Of a stretch of DNA of 34,286 nt, positions 1 through 7,905 are shown in pieces. The notes beneath the pieces are model-generated. The model was not told the origin of the DNA. It saw only the letters and a list, made by a program, of their open reading frames with translations, and ran no database searches. The DNA is taken from positions 1-34,286 of the forward strand of contig DATFXF010000015.1 of assembly GCA_035258565.1 (NCBI GenBank), in the 5' to 3' direction. Every line of letters starts with the position of its first letter. Positions within the stretch are counted from its first letter, which is position 1. Source of the stretch: DATFXF01 sp035258565. Its GTDB lineage: Bacteria; Acidobacteriota; Terriglobia; Acidiferrales; UBA7541. A program made the position numbers and the translations under genes.

Positions 1-2
1 TG

Positions 3-1274
3 GCCTTCGCCGAGACGTTCCGCGAAGCGATTAATTCCGAAGTGCGCACCACCGCTTTTGTGACCAACAACTTCCGCGGCTTCAGCTTGAACTTCAGCGC
101 GCTCAACTACAAGAACTTCCTCAGTGCGCAGCCGGAAACGGCCGTGGTGCTTCGCAGCGCCCCAGGCGTGCGCTTCAGTTCCGTGGAGCAGGCACCCTGG
201 CGCCGCTGGCCGTTTTATTTCGGCTTTCACGTTTTTGCTGACGCTGTCCACCGCAGCGACCCGAATATCGAAACGCCCGCCGCCGTCCCGCGCGCTGAAA
301 TCGCTCCGCGCGTCACCCTGCCCTTACACTGGGGGCCGTGGTTGGGCGTGACGCCGACCTTCATGGTGCGCACCACCTACTACGGTTCGCAACTCCTCTC
401 CGGCAGCGTTGTGGAAACTTCCGTCCGCCGCACCACCAGCGAGCTCACCGTGGATTTTCGCCCGCCCTCGCTCGCTCGCATCTGGGAACGCCCAGTCTCG
501 AAATGGAAGCACTCGATCGAGCCCCAGGTGGTTTATCGGTTCGTGGATGGCGTAAATCAATTCGGCCGGTTCATCCGCTTTGACGAAAACGACACACTCA
601 CCGACACCAACGAAGTGGAATACTCGATCACCCAACGCCTCTACCGCCGCGCCGGCGAAGGCCAGACGGACGAGCTGGTTTCCTGGCGTGTCGCGCAGAA
701 GTACTACTTCGATCCGACCTTTGGCGGCGCGCTGGTACCCGGGCAGCGCAACGTCTTCCAGGCACTCGATTCGATCACGCCCTTTGCGTTTGCAGACTCG
801 CCGCGCCGATTCTCGCCCTTGGTGAGCGAGGTGCGCGTTACTCCTGGCGGCCGATACGATGTGGAGTTCCGCACCGACTACGACCCGCTTCGATCGAGGT
901 TGACGGCGATCGCAACGATCGTGGGCCTGCACCCCTACCGCCAATCGTTTATCAATCTCTCTCACTTCACCTTGCGGGCGGAGGACCCCGTCCTGCAGCC
1001 GAAGTCGAACCAGATTCGCGCGCTCGTGGGTTGGGGGCAGATGAACCGCCGGGGGTGGAACGCCGCATTGGCCTGGAGCTACGACCTTCGTCAGCACTTT
1101 TCGCAGAACCAAGTGATCCAAATGAGCTACAACGGCACGTGCTGCGGCATCAGCTTCGAATTTCGGCGCCTCGCGCTAGGCCCCGTGCGCAGCGACAACC
1201 GGTTCCGCGTGGCGCTGCTCCTCGCCAACATCGGCACCTTCGGAACCTTGCGTCGTCAGGAGAAAATCTTTTAG
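3..1274 (+). CDS. lptD: LPS-assembly protein LptD, C-terminal part (5' end outside window)
   Basis: The frame is open from the left edge, so this is the last ~423 residues of a longer protein; the GTG at 42 is not a believable start because conserved-looking sequence precedes it. LptD is the outer-membrane beta-barrel that, with LptE, inserts lipopolysaccharide into the outer leaflet. The visible part is barrel: alternating aromatic/polar strands, the block KHSIEPQVVYRFVDGV, then the FDENDTLTDTNEVEY segment followed by TQRLYRR, which is typical of the LptD C-terminal domain. It ends in Phe, as outer-membrane barrels usually do. A GC-rich hairpin lies 35 bp downstream. Family assignment is by recognition of these blocks; the plug/OstA N-domain is not in view. 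Confidence 0.9.
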   Translation, partial: AFAETFREAINSEVRTTAFVTNNFRGFSLNFSALNYKNFLSAQPETAVVLRSAPGVRFSSVEQAPWRRWPFYFGFHVFADAVHRSDPNIETPAAVPRAEIAPRVTLPLHWGPWLGVTPTFMVRTTYYGSQLLSGSVVETSVRRTTSELTVDFRPPSLARIWERPVSKWKHSIEPQVVYRFVDGVNQFGRFIRFDENDTLTDTNEVEYSITQRLYRRAGEGQTDELVSWRVAQKYYFDPTFGGALVPGQRNVFQALDSITPFAFADSPRRFSPLVSEVRVTPGGRYDVEFRTDYDPLRSRLTAIATIVGLHPYRQSFINLSHFTLRAEDPVLQPKSNQIRALVGWGQMNRRGWNAALAWSYDLRQHFSQNQVIQMSYNGTCCGISFEFRRLALGPVRSDNRFRVALLLANIGTFGTLRRQEKIF

Positions 1275-1864
1275 AGCCAGGAAAGTGGCTTGATCACCGA
1301 AGCTTGCCCCGCCACTTCCGGGTGGCGGAGGCCACGGCCGCGCCTGGTGGCTCGTCCGTTTGCGTTCCATTAGACGAAGATCCCAAAGGTGAATACGCCA
1401 AGCGAGGAGCATTGCTGCGTCGCCTCGTTGGTCGTGAAGGCCCACGGGGCCCTGATGCCCTGGCCATGGAGTGCAACCCGGGTAAACGCTGGTCCTAAGG
1501 AACTGCATCACTGGGGAAGAACAACAATGCAGTGTCGTTCACGTGGGCCAGAAGAAGGCCGATAAGAGCGAGGTGCGTATCGCGTTCCCCCGGCCTGCCC
1601 CACACTTCTGGCACATAGACTTTCCACCCCCTGATTGGAAGCCGTTGTTGGATTGAGATCGGTGCCTCGAATTCCGGCGGCCGTGGACAGGGGCGGCAAA
1701 CCCGCTCGAGTCTTCGAGGCTTAAGTTGTTGGGCCAGCCATTCTTTCCATAGCACTTTTCTTGACCGGAGGGTGCCCGAAGCGAGGCTCGGGTGCCGACA
1801 GACAAACCCCTCCTCTCCAGCCGCGACGGGCTGGCTCCTCCGGCCAGGGGCCCAAGTAATTTTT
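1275..1864. other. Gene-poor gap between lptD and the VOC gene
   Basis: About 590 bp with no convincing gene. The open frames here (for example minus strand 1495-1953 and 1539-1943) have no recognisable domain, have Arg/Pro/Ser-rich composition typical of shadow frames, and run antisense or out of frame into the VOC gene. Apart from the hairpin at 1309-1328 I see no promoter or RNA signature. RNase P, tmRNA and SRP RNA consensus blocks were looked for and not found. Confidence 0.5.
1309..1328 (+). terminator. GC-rich hairpin after lptD, possible terminator
   Basis: CCGCCAC (1309-1315) pairs perfectly with GTGGCGG (1322-1328) around a 6-nt loop, 35 bp after the lptD stop. There is no T-tract, so it may only be a transcript-end stabiliser. 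An alternative pairing (AAGTGGC 1283-1289 with GCCACTT 1311-1317) competes with it. Confidence 0.3.
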
Positions 1865-2329
1865 CTATCGACCGAACGCTGCCGCAGCGCGCTTGTGTAT
1901 TTCCTCTGGCGCCACATCCTCTTTGTGTGTGGCGATGTCCCACACGTGGCCAAAGGGGTCCGTTAGCTTGCCGTACCGGTCGCCCCAGAACTGATCCTGT
2001 ACGGGCATCAGGACCTTCGCGCCAGCAGAGGTGGCTTGTTTTGCCAGGGCGTCCACGTCCTCAACGTAGAGGAAGATGCTCACCGGTGAGCCGCCGAGCG
2101 ACTCCGGGCTTCGCGCGCCCATCTCGGGAAACTCATCGGCGATCATAATTCGCGAGTCTCCGATCTGGATCTCGGCATGCATGACTTTGCCGCTGGGATC
2201 TGCCATGCGCATGCGTTCGGCGGCGCCGAAGGCTTTCTTGTAGAAATCGATCGCGCGAGCCGCATTCTTGATGATCAGATACGGTGTCGCGGTGTGGTAA
2301 CCCTCGGGGATTGGTTTGACCTTGCTCAT
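1865..2329 (-). CDS. VOC (glyoxalase/bleomycin-resistance fold) family protein
   Basis: A 154-residue single-module vicinal-oxygen-chelate protein of the PhnB/YdeM-like type. The start ATG has a strong AAGGAGG ribosome site 8-9 nt upstream. Visible features are the N-terminal YLIIKNAARAIDFYKKAFGA repeat-1 motif (residues ~17-36), the middle VSIFLYVEDVDAL strand, and the C-terminal LTDPFGHVWDIATHKED block, where the glutamate/histidine positions of this fold lie. Members range from glyoxalases and isomerases to stress proteins of unknown substrate, so no reaction is assigned. It is on the same strand as the DUF72-ligD pair but 168 bp beyond DUF72, so it probably forms a separate unit. Confidence 0.85.
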   Translation of the reverse strand: MSKVKPIPEGYHTATPYLIIKNAARAIDFYKKAFGAAERMRMADPSGKVMHAEIQIGDSRIMIADEFPEMGARSPESLGGSPVSIFLYVEDVDALAKQATSAGAKVLMPVQDQFWGDRYGKLTDPFGHVWDIATHKEDVAPEEIHKRAAAAFGR

Positions 2330-2497
2330 CTTGTGCTCTCCTCCTTTGTCAGGTTGGGGTGCTCGCTTGGTACCTGCTTCTCCGGTGAAAGATAACTGAA
2401 CATCTTTTCTTGCTTGCTTCTCCGCGTCTTTGTTGGGCCTCCTGGTTCACTGAGGAGATGGATCTGAAGTCAGAAAAGTTGCATGAATCAGAGATTT

Positions 2498-3274
2498 TCA
2501 ACCAGCGGTTAGCTCCTGGGCGAGCAGGCGGCGCGCGTAGGCGGGAGCTTTTCCCGCGTCCTCGTGCTTGAGGTAGACGTAAGCGTTGATTCCCTGTCGC
2601 ACCCAAGCGGCGAACCGCTGCTTCCAGGCGGATAACTGTTTGTCGGTGTAGGCCTCCCGCCGCAAGCGCACATAGGCGAAGTCGGTGGTGAGTATCTCGG
2701 GTGGCGTTTCCTTGTCCGTTTCGGCCAGGCACAGCGCCGTTTGGTGCTGGCGGAGCAGGGCATACGTCTCGTCGTTGTGCCAGGAGGCGTGGCGCACCTC
2801 GAGCGCAAAGCGGAAAGCGCGCGGACGCAATTTCAGAAATTCCTCTAATACCTTGAGCTCGGCGCGAAACGTGGGCGGCAGCTGAACAAGGATGGGACCG
2901 AGGCCACCGTTCTCGGTCAGCACCGAGGCCGCTTCCAAGAAGCGTTTCAAGGTGCTTTCACAATCGCGCAGTTTCTGGATGTGGGTGAGCTGCTGGTTGG
3001 CCTTCAGGGCGAACTGAAAACCTGGGGGAACGCTCCCCGCCCATTCGAGCAGGACACGCTCCGCGGGCATACGGTAAAAGGTATGGTTGATCTCCACGGT
3101 CTGAAAATGCTGGCTGTAGAAACGCAACATCTCCTTATCGGCGAGCTTCTCCGGGTAGAAGCTGCCTTTCCACTCCTTGTAGGCGTAGCCTGAGGTCCCC
3201 ACGCGCAGTTGCGCTCGGTTCGGAATGGCAGGTCTCCCAAGTCGAATGCTAAGGATACACGCACGCAGAGGCAA
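2498..3274 (-). CDS. DUF72 (YecE-like) TIM-barrel protein
   Basis: Up to 258 residues. The DUF72 signature is clear: RVGTSGYAYKEWKGSFYP near the N-terminus, then EINHTFYRMP, FQFALKANQQLTH, a PILVQLPPTF strand, FALEVRHASW, and a final AYVYLKHEDAGKAPAYA block. The family has a TIM-barrel-like fold and no established activity. The annotated start is a TTG with no ribosome site. The conserved part begins at about residue 24, so the true start may be up to ~70 nt downstream. It lies 37 nt after ligD on the same strand and is probably co-transcribed with it. DUF72 genes are often found among repair genes, but a repair role here is inference. Confidence 0.85.
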   Translation of the reverse strand: MPLRACILSIRLGRPAIPNRAQLRVGTSGYAYKEWKGSFYPEKLADKEMLRFYSQHFQTVEINHTFYRMPAERVLLEWAGSVPPGFQFALKANQQLTHIQKLRDCESTLKRFLEAASVLTENGGLGPILVQLPPTFRAELKVLEEFLKLRPRAFRFALEVRHASWHNDETYALLRQHQTALCLAETDKETPPEILTTDFAYVRLRREAYTDKQLSAWKQRFAAWVRQGINAYVYLKHEDAGKAPAYARRLLAQELTAG

Positions 3275-3311
3275 TGGAAAACGAGGGTTCGCGATTCCGC
3301 GGCGCGGCCCC

Positions 3312-5915
3312 TCATCGCTTCTGAGGGGCAGGCAATTCCACGCTGAGCGCGCGAAGGGCCTTTTCGATGCGCTGGCAGCTTTTCCAGAACTCGCCCCACA
3401 GGTCGCCCTTCGCTCGCAAGCGCTCGAAGATCGTCTTCAGGTTGAATCTCTCGGGTCTCAACGTTCGGTCGAGCTCCGCCCGCTTGACGGGAGTGGAGAT
3501 AGGAGCCTGGGGAAAAGGCCGCACGACATAAGCGGTGGCGAGCGGTCGGCCATAGGCGTTCTGGGAAACGTCAATGTAGATTTTTCCCGGGGGGCGCTTG
3601 GCCACGGTGCGTTCCGAAGTGACCGAATGGGGCACTTCTCTCGCCACCAGGCGGGCCACAATCTCCGCAAACATGCGCAGTTGCTCGTAGGTGTAGACGC
3701 GCTCGACCGGCACATAGAGATGAAATCCGGTGGCGCCGGAGGTCTTGAGGAAGGCTTTGAGGCCGAGTTGTTCGAGCTGGTTAGAAAGGGCTCGGGCCAC
3801 GACGACCACGGTCCGGAAATCGGTGCCTTCCGAGGGATCCAAGTCGAAGAAAAAGTAGTCGGGATGTTCCAGGTCATCGCGGCGGCTCGACCAGGGATTG
3901 TGGTCGATGCAACCCAGATTGGTCAGGAAGAGAAGCGCCGCGGGATCATTCGCCAGAAGGTAGTGGATCTCTTCCCGCTTTTCCTCCGAAGGGATGGCGA
4001 CCGTCTCCATCCAGTCTGGCGCAATCTCTCCTGCTTCCTTCTGGAAGAAGGAATGGCCGCTGATGCCGTCCGGATATCGACGCAGGACCAGCGGCCGGTC
4101 TCGCAGACAGGGCAACAGCCGGTCGGCAATCCGATAGTAGTAAGCCAGCAGATTCCGTTTCGTATATCCGGGTTCCGGGAAATAAACCTTGTTCAGGTTG
4201 GTCAGCCGGAGCCGCTTGCCGTCCAGCTCGATGGCGATGTTCTCCGCATGCCCCTTCGAAAGCTCAGCTTCGATTTGGCTTCGTTTCGTCAGCGCGCGCC
4301 CGGCAATCGCCGGCGCCGCCGCTACCGTGGGAGAAGCTTCCCCTCCCACCTCGTTCTCGAATTGGCAATCCTCCGGTTTCGCGTCGGCGCGCAAACCCAT
4401 AAAGGCCGGTGCGCGCAAACGCCGCTCTTGCGTCCACCCGCTGTATTGCACGCGAGCAACCAGTCGAGGCTTCACCCAATAGGCTTTTTCGTTGGTCTCC
4501 GGGACGGTCTCGAAAGGGCACGTGGACGCGGTTTGCTTGATGAGTTCGCTGTGAATCGCCTTTTGACTCGCCTGGTTGAAGCCTGTGCCCACGTGACCGA
4601 TGAACCGCAGATTTTTTCCTTGGTAGAGGCCCACGAGTAACGCCCCAAAATATTCTCGACTCCCTCGCGGCTCGGTCCATCCGCCCACGACCGCGTCGAG
4701 CTCCTTTCTTACCTTCAACTTCACCCAGTAGGGGCTGCGGCCACTGACGTAGGGGCTATGCGCATGCTTGGCGATGATGCCCTCGAGTCCCTGCTCGCGA
4801 GCCAACTCGAATAGCTCCTTTCCGTGCGCAGGTTGGTGATCCGAATAGCGGATGGGGTGCCCCGCATCCAGCAGCCGGCGCAGGAGTTCCTTTCGTTCGA
4901 CGAGCGGGGACTCCCGCAAGTCGTAGCCGTCCGAGTAGAGCAGGTCAAAAACGTAACAGGTGACCGGCGACTTCGAGAGCACCTGCGCCGAAGGCGCCTT
5001 GACGTGCATGCGCTCCTGCAAAGACTCGAAGTCGCTGTGCCCGCGTTTATCGAGAACCACAATCTCTCCATCCAGGATGGCCTGTTTCGCTCCGAGACAT
5101 CCCGGCAGCGCCTCGAGCTCCGGGTACTGCTCGGTGACGATGCGCCCTGTCCGAGAGTGGATTTCGATGCGGCCGTCCACGACGCGGCACAGCGCCCGCA
5201 CGCCGTCCCATTTGATCTCGAACAGCCAGGCAGGATCGGAAAAAGGCCGGTCGGCCGAGATGGCCAACATGGGTTCGATCCGCGAAGGCATGGCTGCTTT
5301 CCGCGCGCCCTCGAGCTCCGCCGCAGTGATCGGATGCGGCCGACTCTTGGGCGGCAACTCTTTGGAGATCTCCTCGAGCGAGCGACCCGTAAGCACCGAG
5401 CCGTCATGTTCCTCGATGCTCCACTTCGGATCGGCAAAGGCGTCCTTGTGTTTGATGAGCAACCATTCGTTGCCCTTTTCGCTCCTCCGCAACTTCACGA
5501 GTACAAATCCACCGCGCAGCTTCTCACCGTGCAGGTGGAACTTGATTTCGCCGCGCGCAATTTGCTCGCTGGCAGAACCCGGGCTCTCGAGCTGGTAGGT
5601 TCCGCGGTCCCAGACCATGACCGTTCCTGCGCCGTAGCTTCCTGGGGGAATCACCCCTTCGAAGTGGCCATATTCAAGCGGATGGTCTTCGGTCTGGACG
5701 GCCAGGCGCTTGTCCCCGGGGTTGAGCGAAGGGCCTTTCGGAACGGCCCAGGACTTCAGCACTCCGTCTATTTCCAACCGGAAGTCGTAGTGCAGCCGCC
5801 GCGCCGCGTGCTTCTGAACCACGAAGGTCTGGCCGCTCCGCCGAGGTTTTTCCCCAGTTGGTTCAGGCGTGCGGTCGAAGCGCCGCTTGCGGCGGTATTC
5901 TTCGAGCTGGGTCAT
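3312..5915 (-). CDS. ligD: Multidomain ATP-dependent DNA ligase LigD (PE-LIG-POL)
   Basis: Bacterial end-joining ligase, 867 residues, with all three modules. The 3'-phosphoesterase domain (residues ~25-175) has HAARRLHYDFRLE and GHFEGVIPPGSYG. The ligase domain (~210-515) has nucleotidyl lysine K235 in EIKWDGVR, DGEIVVLD, and motif V WVKLKVRKELD. The archaeo-eukaryotic-primase-like polymerase domain (~560-860) has the catalytic DLD (691-693) after YFFF. The order is phosphoesterase-ligase-polymerase, as in Pseudomonas LigD, not the mycobacterial order. It repairs double-strand breaks with Ku, whose gene is divergent 160 bp away. The start MTQLEEYRRKRRF matches the family N-terminus, although no strong ribosome site precedes it. 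All key residues are present, so it looks functional. Confidence 0.96.
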   Translation of the reverse strand: MTQLEEYRRKRRFDRTPEPTGEKPRRSGQTFVVQKHAARRLHYDFRLEIDGVLKSWAVPKGPSLNPGDKRLAVQTEDHPLEYGHFEGVIPPGSYGAGTVMVWDRGTYQLESPGSASEQIARGEIKFHLHGEKLRGGFVLVKLRRSEKGNEWLLIKHKDAFADPKWSIEEHDGSVLTGRSLEEISKELPPKSRPHPITAAELEGARKAAMPSRIEPMLAISADRPFSDPAWLFEIKWDGVRALCRVVDGRIEIHSRTGRIVTEQYPELEALPGCLGAKQAILDGEIVVLDKRGHSDFESLQERMHVKAPSAQVLSKSPVTCYVFDLLYSDGYDLRESPLVERKELLRRLLDAGHPIRYSDHQPAHGKELFELAREQGLEGIIAKHAHSPYVSGRSPYWVKLKVRKELDAVVGGWTEPRGSREYFGALLVGLYQGKNLRFIGHVGTGFNQASQKAIHSELIKQTASTCPFETVPETNEKAYWVKPRLVARVQYSGWTQERRLRAPAFMGLRADAKPEDCQFENEVGGEASPTVAAAPAIAGRALTKRSQIEAELSKGHAENIAIELDGKRLRLTNLNKVYFPEPGYTKRNLLAYYYRIADRLLPCLRDRPLVLRRYPDGISGHSFFQKEAGEIAPDWMETVAIPSEEKREEIHYLLANDPAALLFLTNLGCIDHNPWSSRRDDLEHPDYFFFDLDPSEGTDFRTVVVVARALSNQLEQLGLKAFLKTSGATGFHLYVPVERVYTYEQLRMFAEIVARLVAREVPHSVTSERTVAKRPPGKIYIDVSQNAYGRPLATAYVVRPFPQAPISTPVKRAELDRTLRPERFNLKTIFERLRAKGDLWGEFWKSCQRIEKALRALSVELPAPQKR

Positions 5916-5954
5916 GGGGCCATTCTAGCGCGCCGGCCCCCGGCGGACCCCATC

Positions 5955-6048
5955 CCTCTCGGGGCCACCCGGTGTGACGTGTCTCGAACCTCCCCGTGTC
6001 CCTGTCTTGCAACACCGGTGCGACTCGACTAAGCTACGTTGCGGACCC
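5955..6048 (-). other. tRNA-like relic between ligD and ku
   Basis: Reading the minus strand from 6048, the segment has a good tRNA A-box (TAGCTTAGTCG), an anticodon-loop-like GTTGCAA (UGC, Ala) and a near-consensus B-box (GGTTCGAGAC) at tRNA-like spacing (A-box to B-box 46 nt). However the acceptor arm pairs at only about 3 of 7 positions, the D and T stems do not close, and the anticodon stem pairs at about 3 of 5. It is therefore either a decayed tRNA or a chance resemblance, not a working tRNA. Confidence 0.3.
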
Positions 6049-6075
6049 AACCGGTGAGCAAGGAGGAGCGTGGCC

Positions 6076-6918
6076 ATGGCCAGCAGCGTCTGGAAAGGAC
6101 ATCTCACCTTCGGGCTGATCTCGATTCCTATCCGATTGTTTACCGCCGCCCGCAGCGAGCGCATCAGTTTCAACCAGCTCCATAAGGAGTGCCATACGCG
6201 CCTGCGCCAGCCGCTGTTCTGCCCCACGTGCAATCGCATGGTCGAGCGCTCCGAAGTCATCAAAGGCTACGAATACGAGAAAGACCAGTACGTGCTTTTC
6301 ACTGACGAGGAGCTGGAGAAGCTTGCCCCACCCTCGGCCCGCACGATGGAGATCCTGGAGTTCGTGAAGCTGGAGGAAGTCGATCCGTTGCACTTCGACG
6401 CGTCGTATTTTTCGGTTCCGGAAGATGCCGGTCGCAAGGCCTACCGGCTCCTGCTCGAAGCCATGGAGGAGTCCGGATATGTGGCCATCGCCAGGCTTTA
6501 CATGCACCAGCGCGAGTACACCGTGATCATACGACCGCGGGCAAACGGCCTCACGCTCCATACCATGTTCTACACGAACGAGATTCGCCAGGTCGCGGAG
6601 TACGGCCAGACCGACTCGATCGAGCTGAAGGAGCAAGAGAAGAAGTTGGCGCGGCAATTGATTGAGAGCCTGGCTGCCAGTTTCGACGCGAAGAAGTATC
6701 GCGATGAATACCAGCAGCACCTGCGCGCCCTGATCGGAGCCAAGATGAAGGGCCAAGAGGTGGCCGTCGCGCCGCAACCTCAGCTCGCTCCAGTGATTGA
6801 CTTGATGGAAGCCCTCAAGAAGAGCCTCGCCGAGCGGCAGGAAGTTCCAAAGAAGCCTCCGGCCCGGGCGATTCCGATGGTGGCACAGAAAAAGGCGGGA
6901 AAGAAGTCCGCAGGCTAG
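6076..6918 (+). CDS. ku: Ku homodimer DNA-end-binding protein
   Basis: A 280-residue bacterial Ku. The start ATG at 6076 is preferred because AGGAGG (6061-6066) lies 9 nt upstream; the in-frame GTG at 6070 is only 3 nt from it. The N-terminus (SSVWKGHLTFGLISIPIRLF) and the FNQLHKECHTRLRQPLFCPTC segment are diagnostic, followed by the bridge region (EKDQYVLFTDEELEKL) and a Lys/Pro-rich C-terminal tail after residue ~235. Ku threads onto broken ends and recruits LigD, encoded divergently. The 160-bp spacer must hold both promoters. The stop is 5 nt before the MerR-TPR gene, so the two are probably co-transcribed. Confidence 0.96.
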   Translation: MASSVWKGHLTFGLISIPIRLFTAARSERISFNQLHKECHTRLRQPLFCPTCNRMVERSEVIKGYEYEKDQYVLFTDEELEKLAPPSARTMEILEFVKLEEVDPLHFDASYFSVPEDAGRKAYRLLLEAMEESGYVAIARLYMHQREYTVIIRPRANGLTLHTMFYTNEIRQVAEYGQTDSIELKEQEKKLARQLIESLAASFDAKKYRDEYQQHLRALIGAKMKGQEVAVAPQPQLAPVIDLMEALKKSLAERQEVPKKPPARAIPMVAQKKAGKKSAG

Positions 6919-6923
6919 CCAGG

Positions 6924-7814
6924 ATGGGGACGGCCGACCGATTTACCCGGCGCGAAGTCCAGCGCATGCTGGACGTCACTGAGAAGCAGCTCGATTATTG
7001 GGAGCGGCTGCAACTGGTGGGCCCCAGGCGCCGCCGGGGAGAGAGATTCTACGATTTTCGCGACTTGATCAGCCTGCGCACCGCCAAACAGCTCACCGCA
7101 CAGGGCGTTCCCGCCTACCGGCTGAGGCGTTCGCTGGTCGCTTTGCAGCGCAAGCTTGCCGAAGTGCGGGCGCCCCTGGCTGAGTTGCGCATCCTCTCCG
7201 ATGGGCGCGACGTCATTGTGGAGCAAAAGGGAGCCCGCGTGGAGCCTCTCTCCGGGCAACTGGTTCTCAATTTCGACACCCGCGAGTTGGACGACAAGCT
7301 GCGCGTGATGCCGGAGCGCAGCGCGGAAGCCTGGTTTGCGCTGGGTACGGAATCTCAGGCCGACCCCTCCACCCGGCCGCAGGCCATTGGGGCCTATCGG
7401 CACGCGCTCGAGCTGGATCCCGGCCGCGTCGATGCCCTGATCAACCTTGGAGCCCTTCTTTATGAGCAGGCGGATTTCCCGGGCGCAGTGGACTGCTTTC
7501 GCCGCGCCGTTCGCGGGGATCCGGAGAACCCGCTGGCGCACTACAATCTGGGCAGCGTGCTCGAAGAGTTGAACGAGCTCGAGGCAGCCCGGAAACATCT
7601 TCGGGAGGCGGTGCGGCTCCAGCCGGACTACGCCGACGCTCACTATAATCTGGCCTACGTTGCCGAGAAGCTGAACGCACGGGAGGAGGCGCGGCAACAC
7701 TGGCGTCGATACTTGGAGCTGGATCCTCTAAGTCCCTGGTGCGGGTACGCTCGCGAGCGCTTGTCGGCAGAAACGAGCGGCCAGCCGGCGCCGCTGTTGC
7801 CGAAGCGCAGGTAG
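6924..7814 (+). CDS. MerR-type HTH regulator fused to TPR repeats
   Basis: 296 residues. Residues ~7-75 are a MerR-like winged helix-turn-helix (RFTRREVQRMLDVTEKQLDYW, then RFYDFRDLISLRTAKQL). Residues ~85-130 form a linker, and residues ~135-270 contain about four tetratricopeptide units, including AHYNLGSVLEELNELEAA and AHYNLAYVAEKLNAREEA. The layout implies a DNA-binding protein whose TPR platform binds a partner protein rather than a small molecule. There is no cysteine metal site of the classical MerR kind. It starts 5 nt after ku with little ribosome site of its own, so translational coupling to ku is likely, and it is followed by lhr 91 bp later. A regulatory role over the repair genes is inference. 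Confidence 0.85.
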   Translation: MGTADRFTRREVQRMLDVTEKQLDYWERLQLVGPRRRRGERFYDFRDLISLRTAKQLTAQGVPAYRLRRSLVALQRKLAEVRAPLAELRILSDGRDVIVEQKGARVEPLSGQLVLNFDTRELDDKLRVMPERSAEAWFALGTESQADPSTRPQAIGAYRHALELDPGRVDALINLGALLYEQADFPGAVDCFRRAVRGDPENPLAHYNLGSVLEELNELEAARKHLREAVRLQPDYADAHYNLAYVAEKLNAREEARQHWRRYLELDPLSPWCGYARERLSAETSGQPAPLLPKRR

Positions 7815-7905
7815 GCGCCTCGCCGCGGCTGGTGACCTTCTTTACAGGCTCCCGAATCCAAAATGGTATTCTTGGCGGGGGGATCGCTTTTTCTCGAACC
7901 GCGCG

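Noticed and set aside
1495..1953. Minus-strand frames in the lptD-VOC gap
   Set aside because: Overlap the VOC gene in another frame, lack a recognisable domain and ribosome site.
4824..6032. Long plus-strand frame (402 codons) over ligD
   Set aside because: Antisense shadow of ligD with Arg-rich, domain-free sequence; long shadow frames are expected in GC-rich genes.
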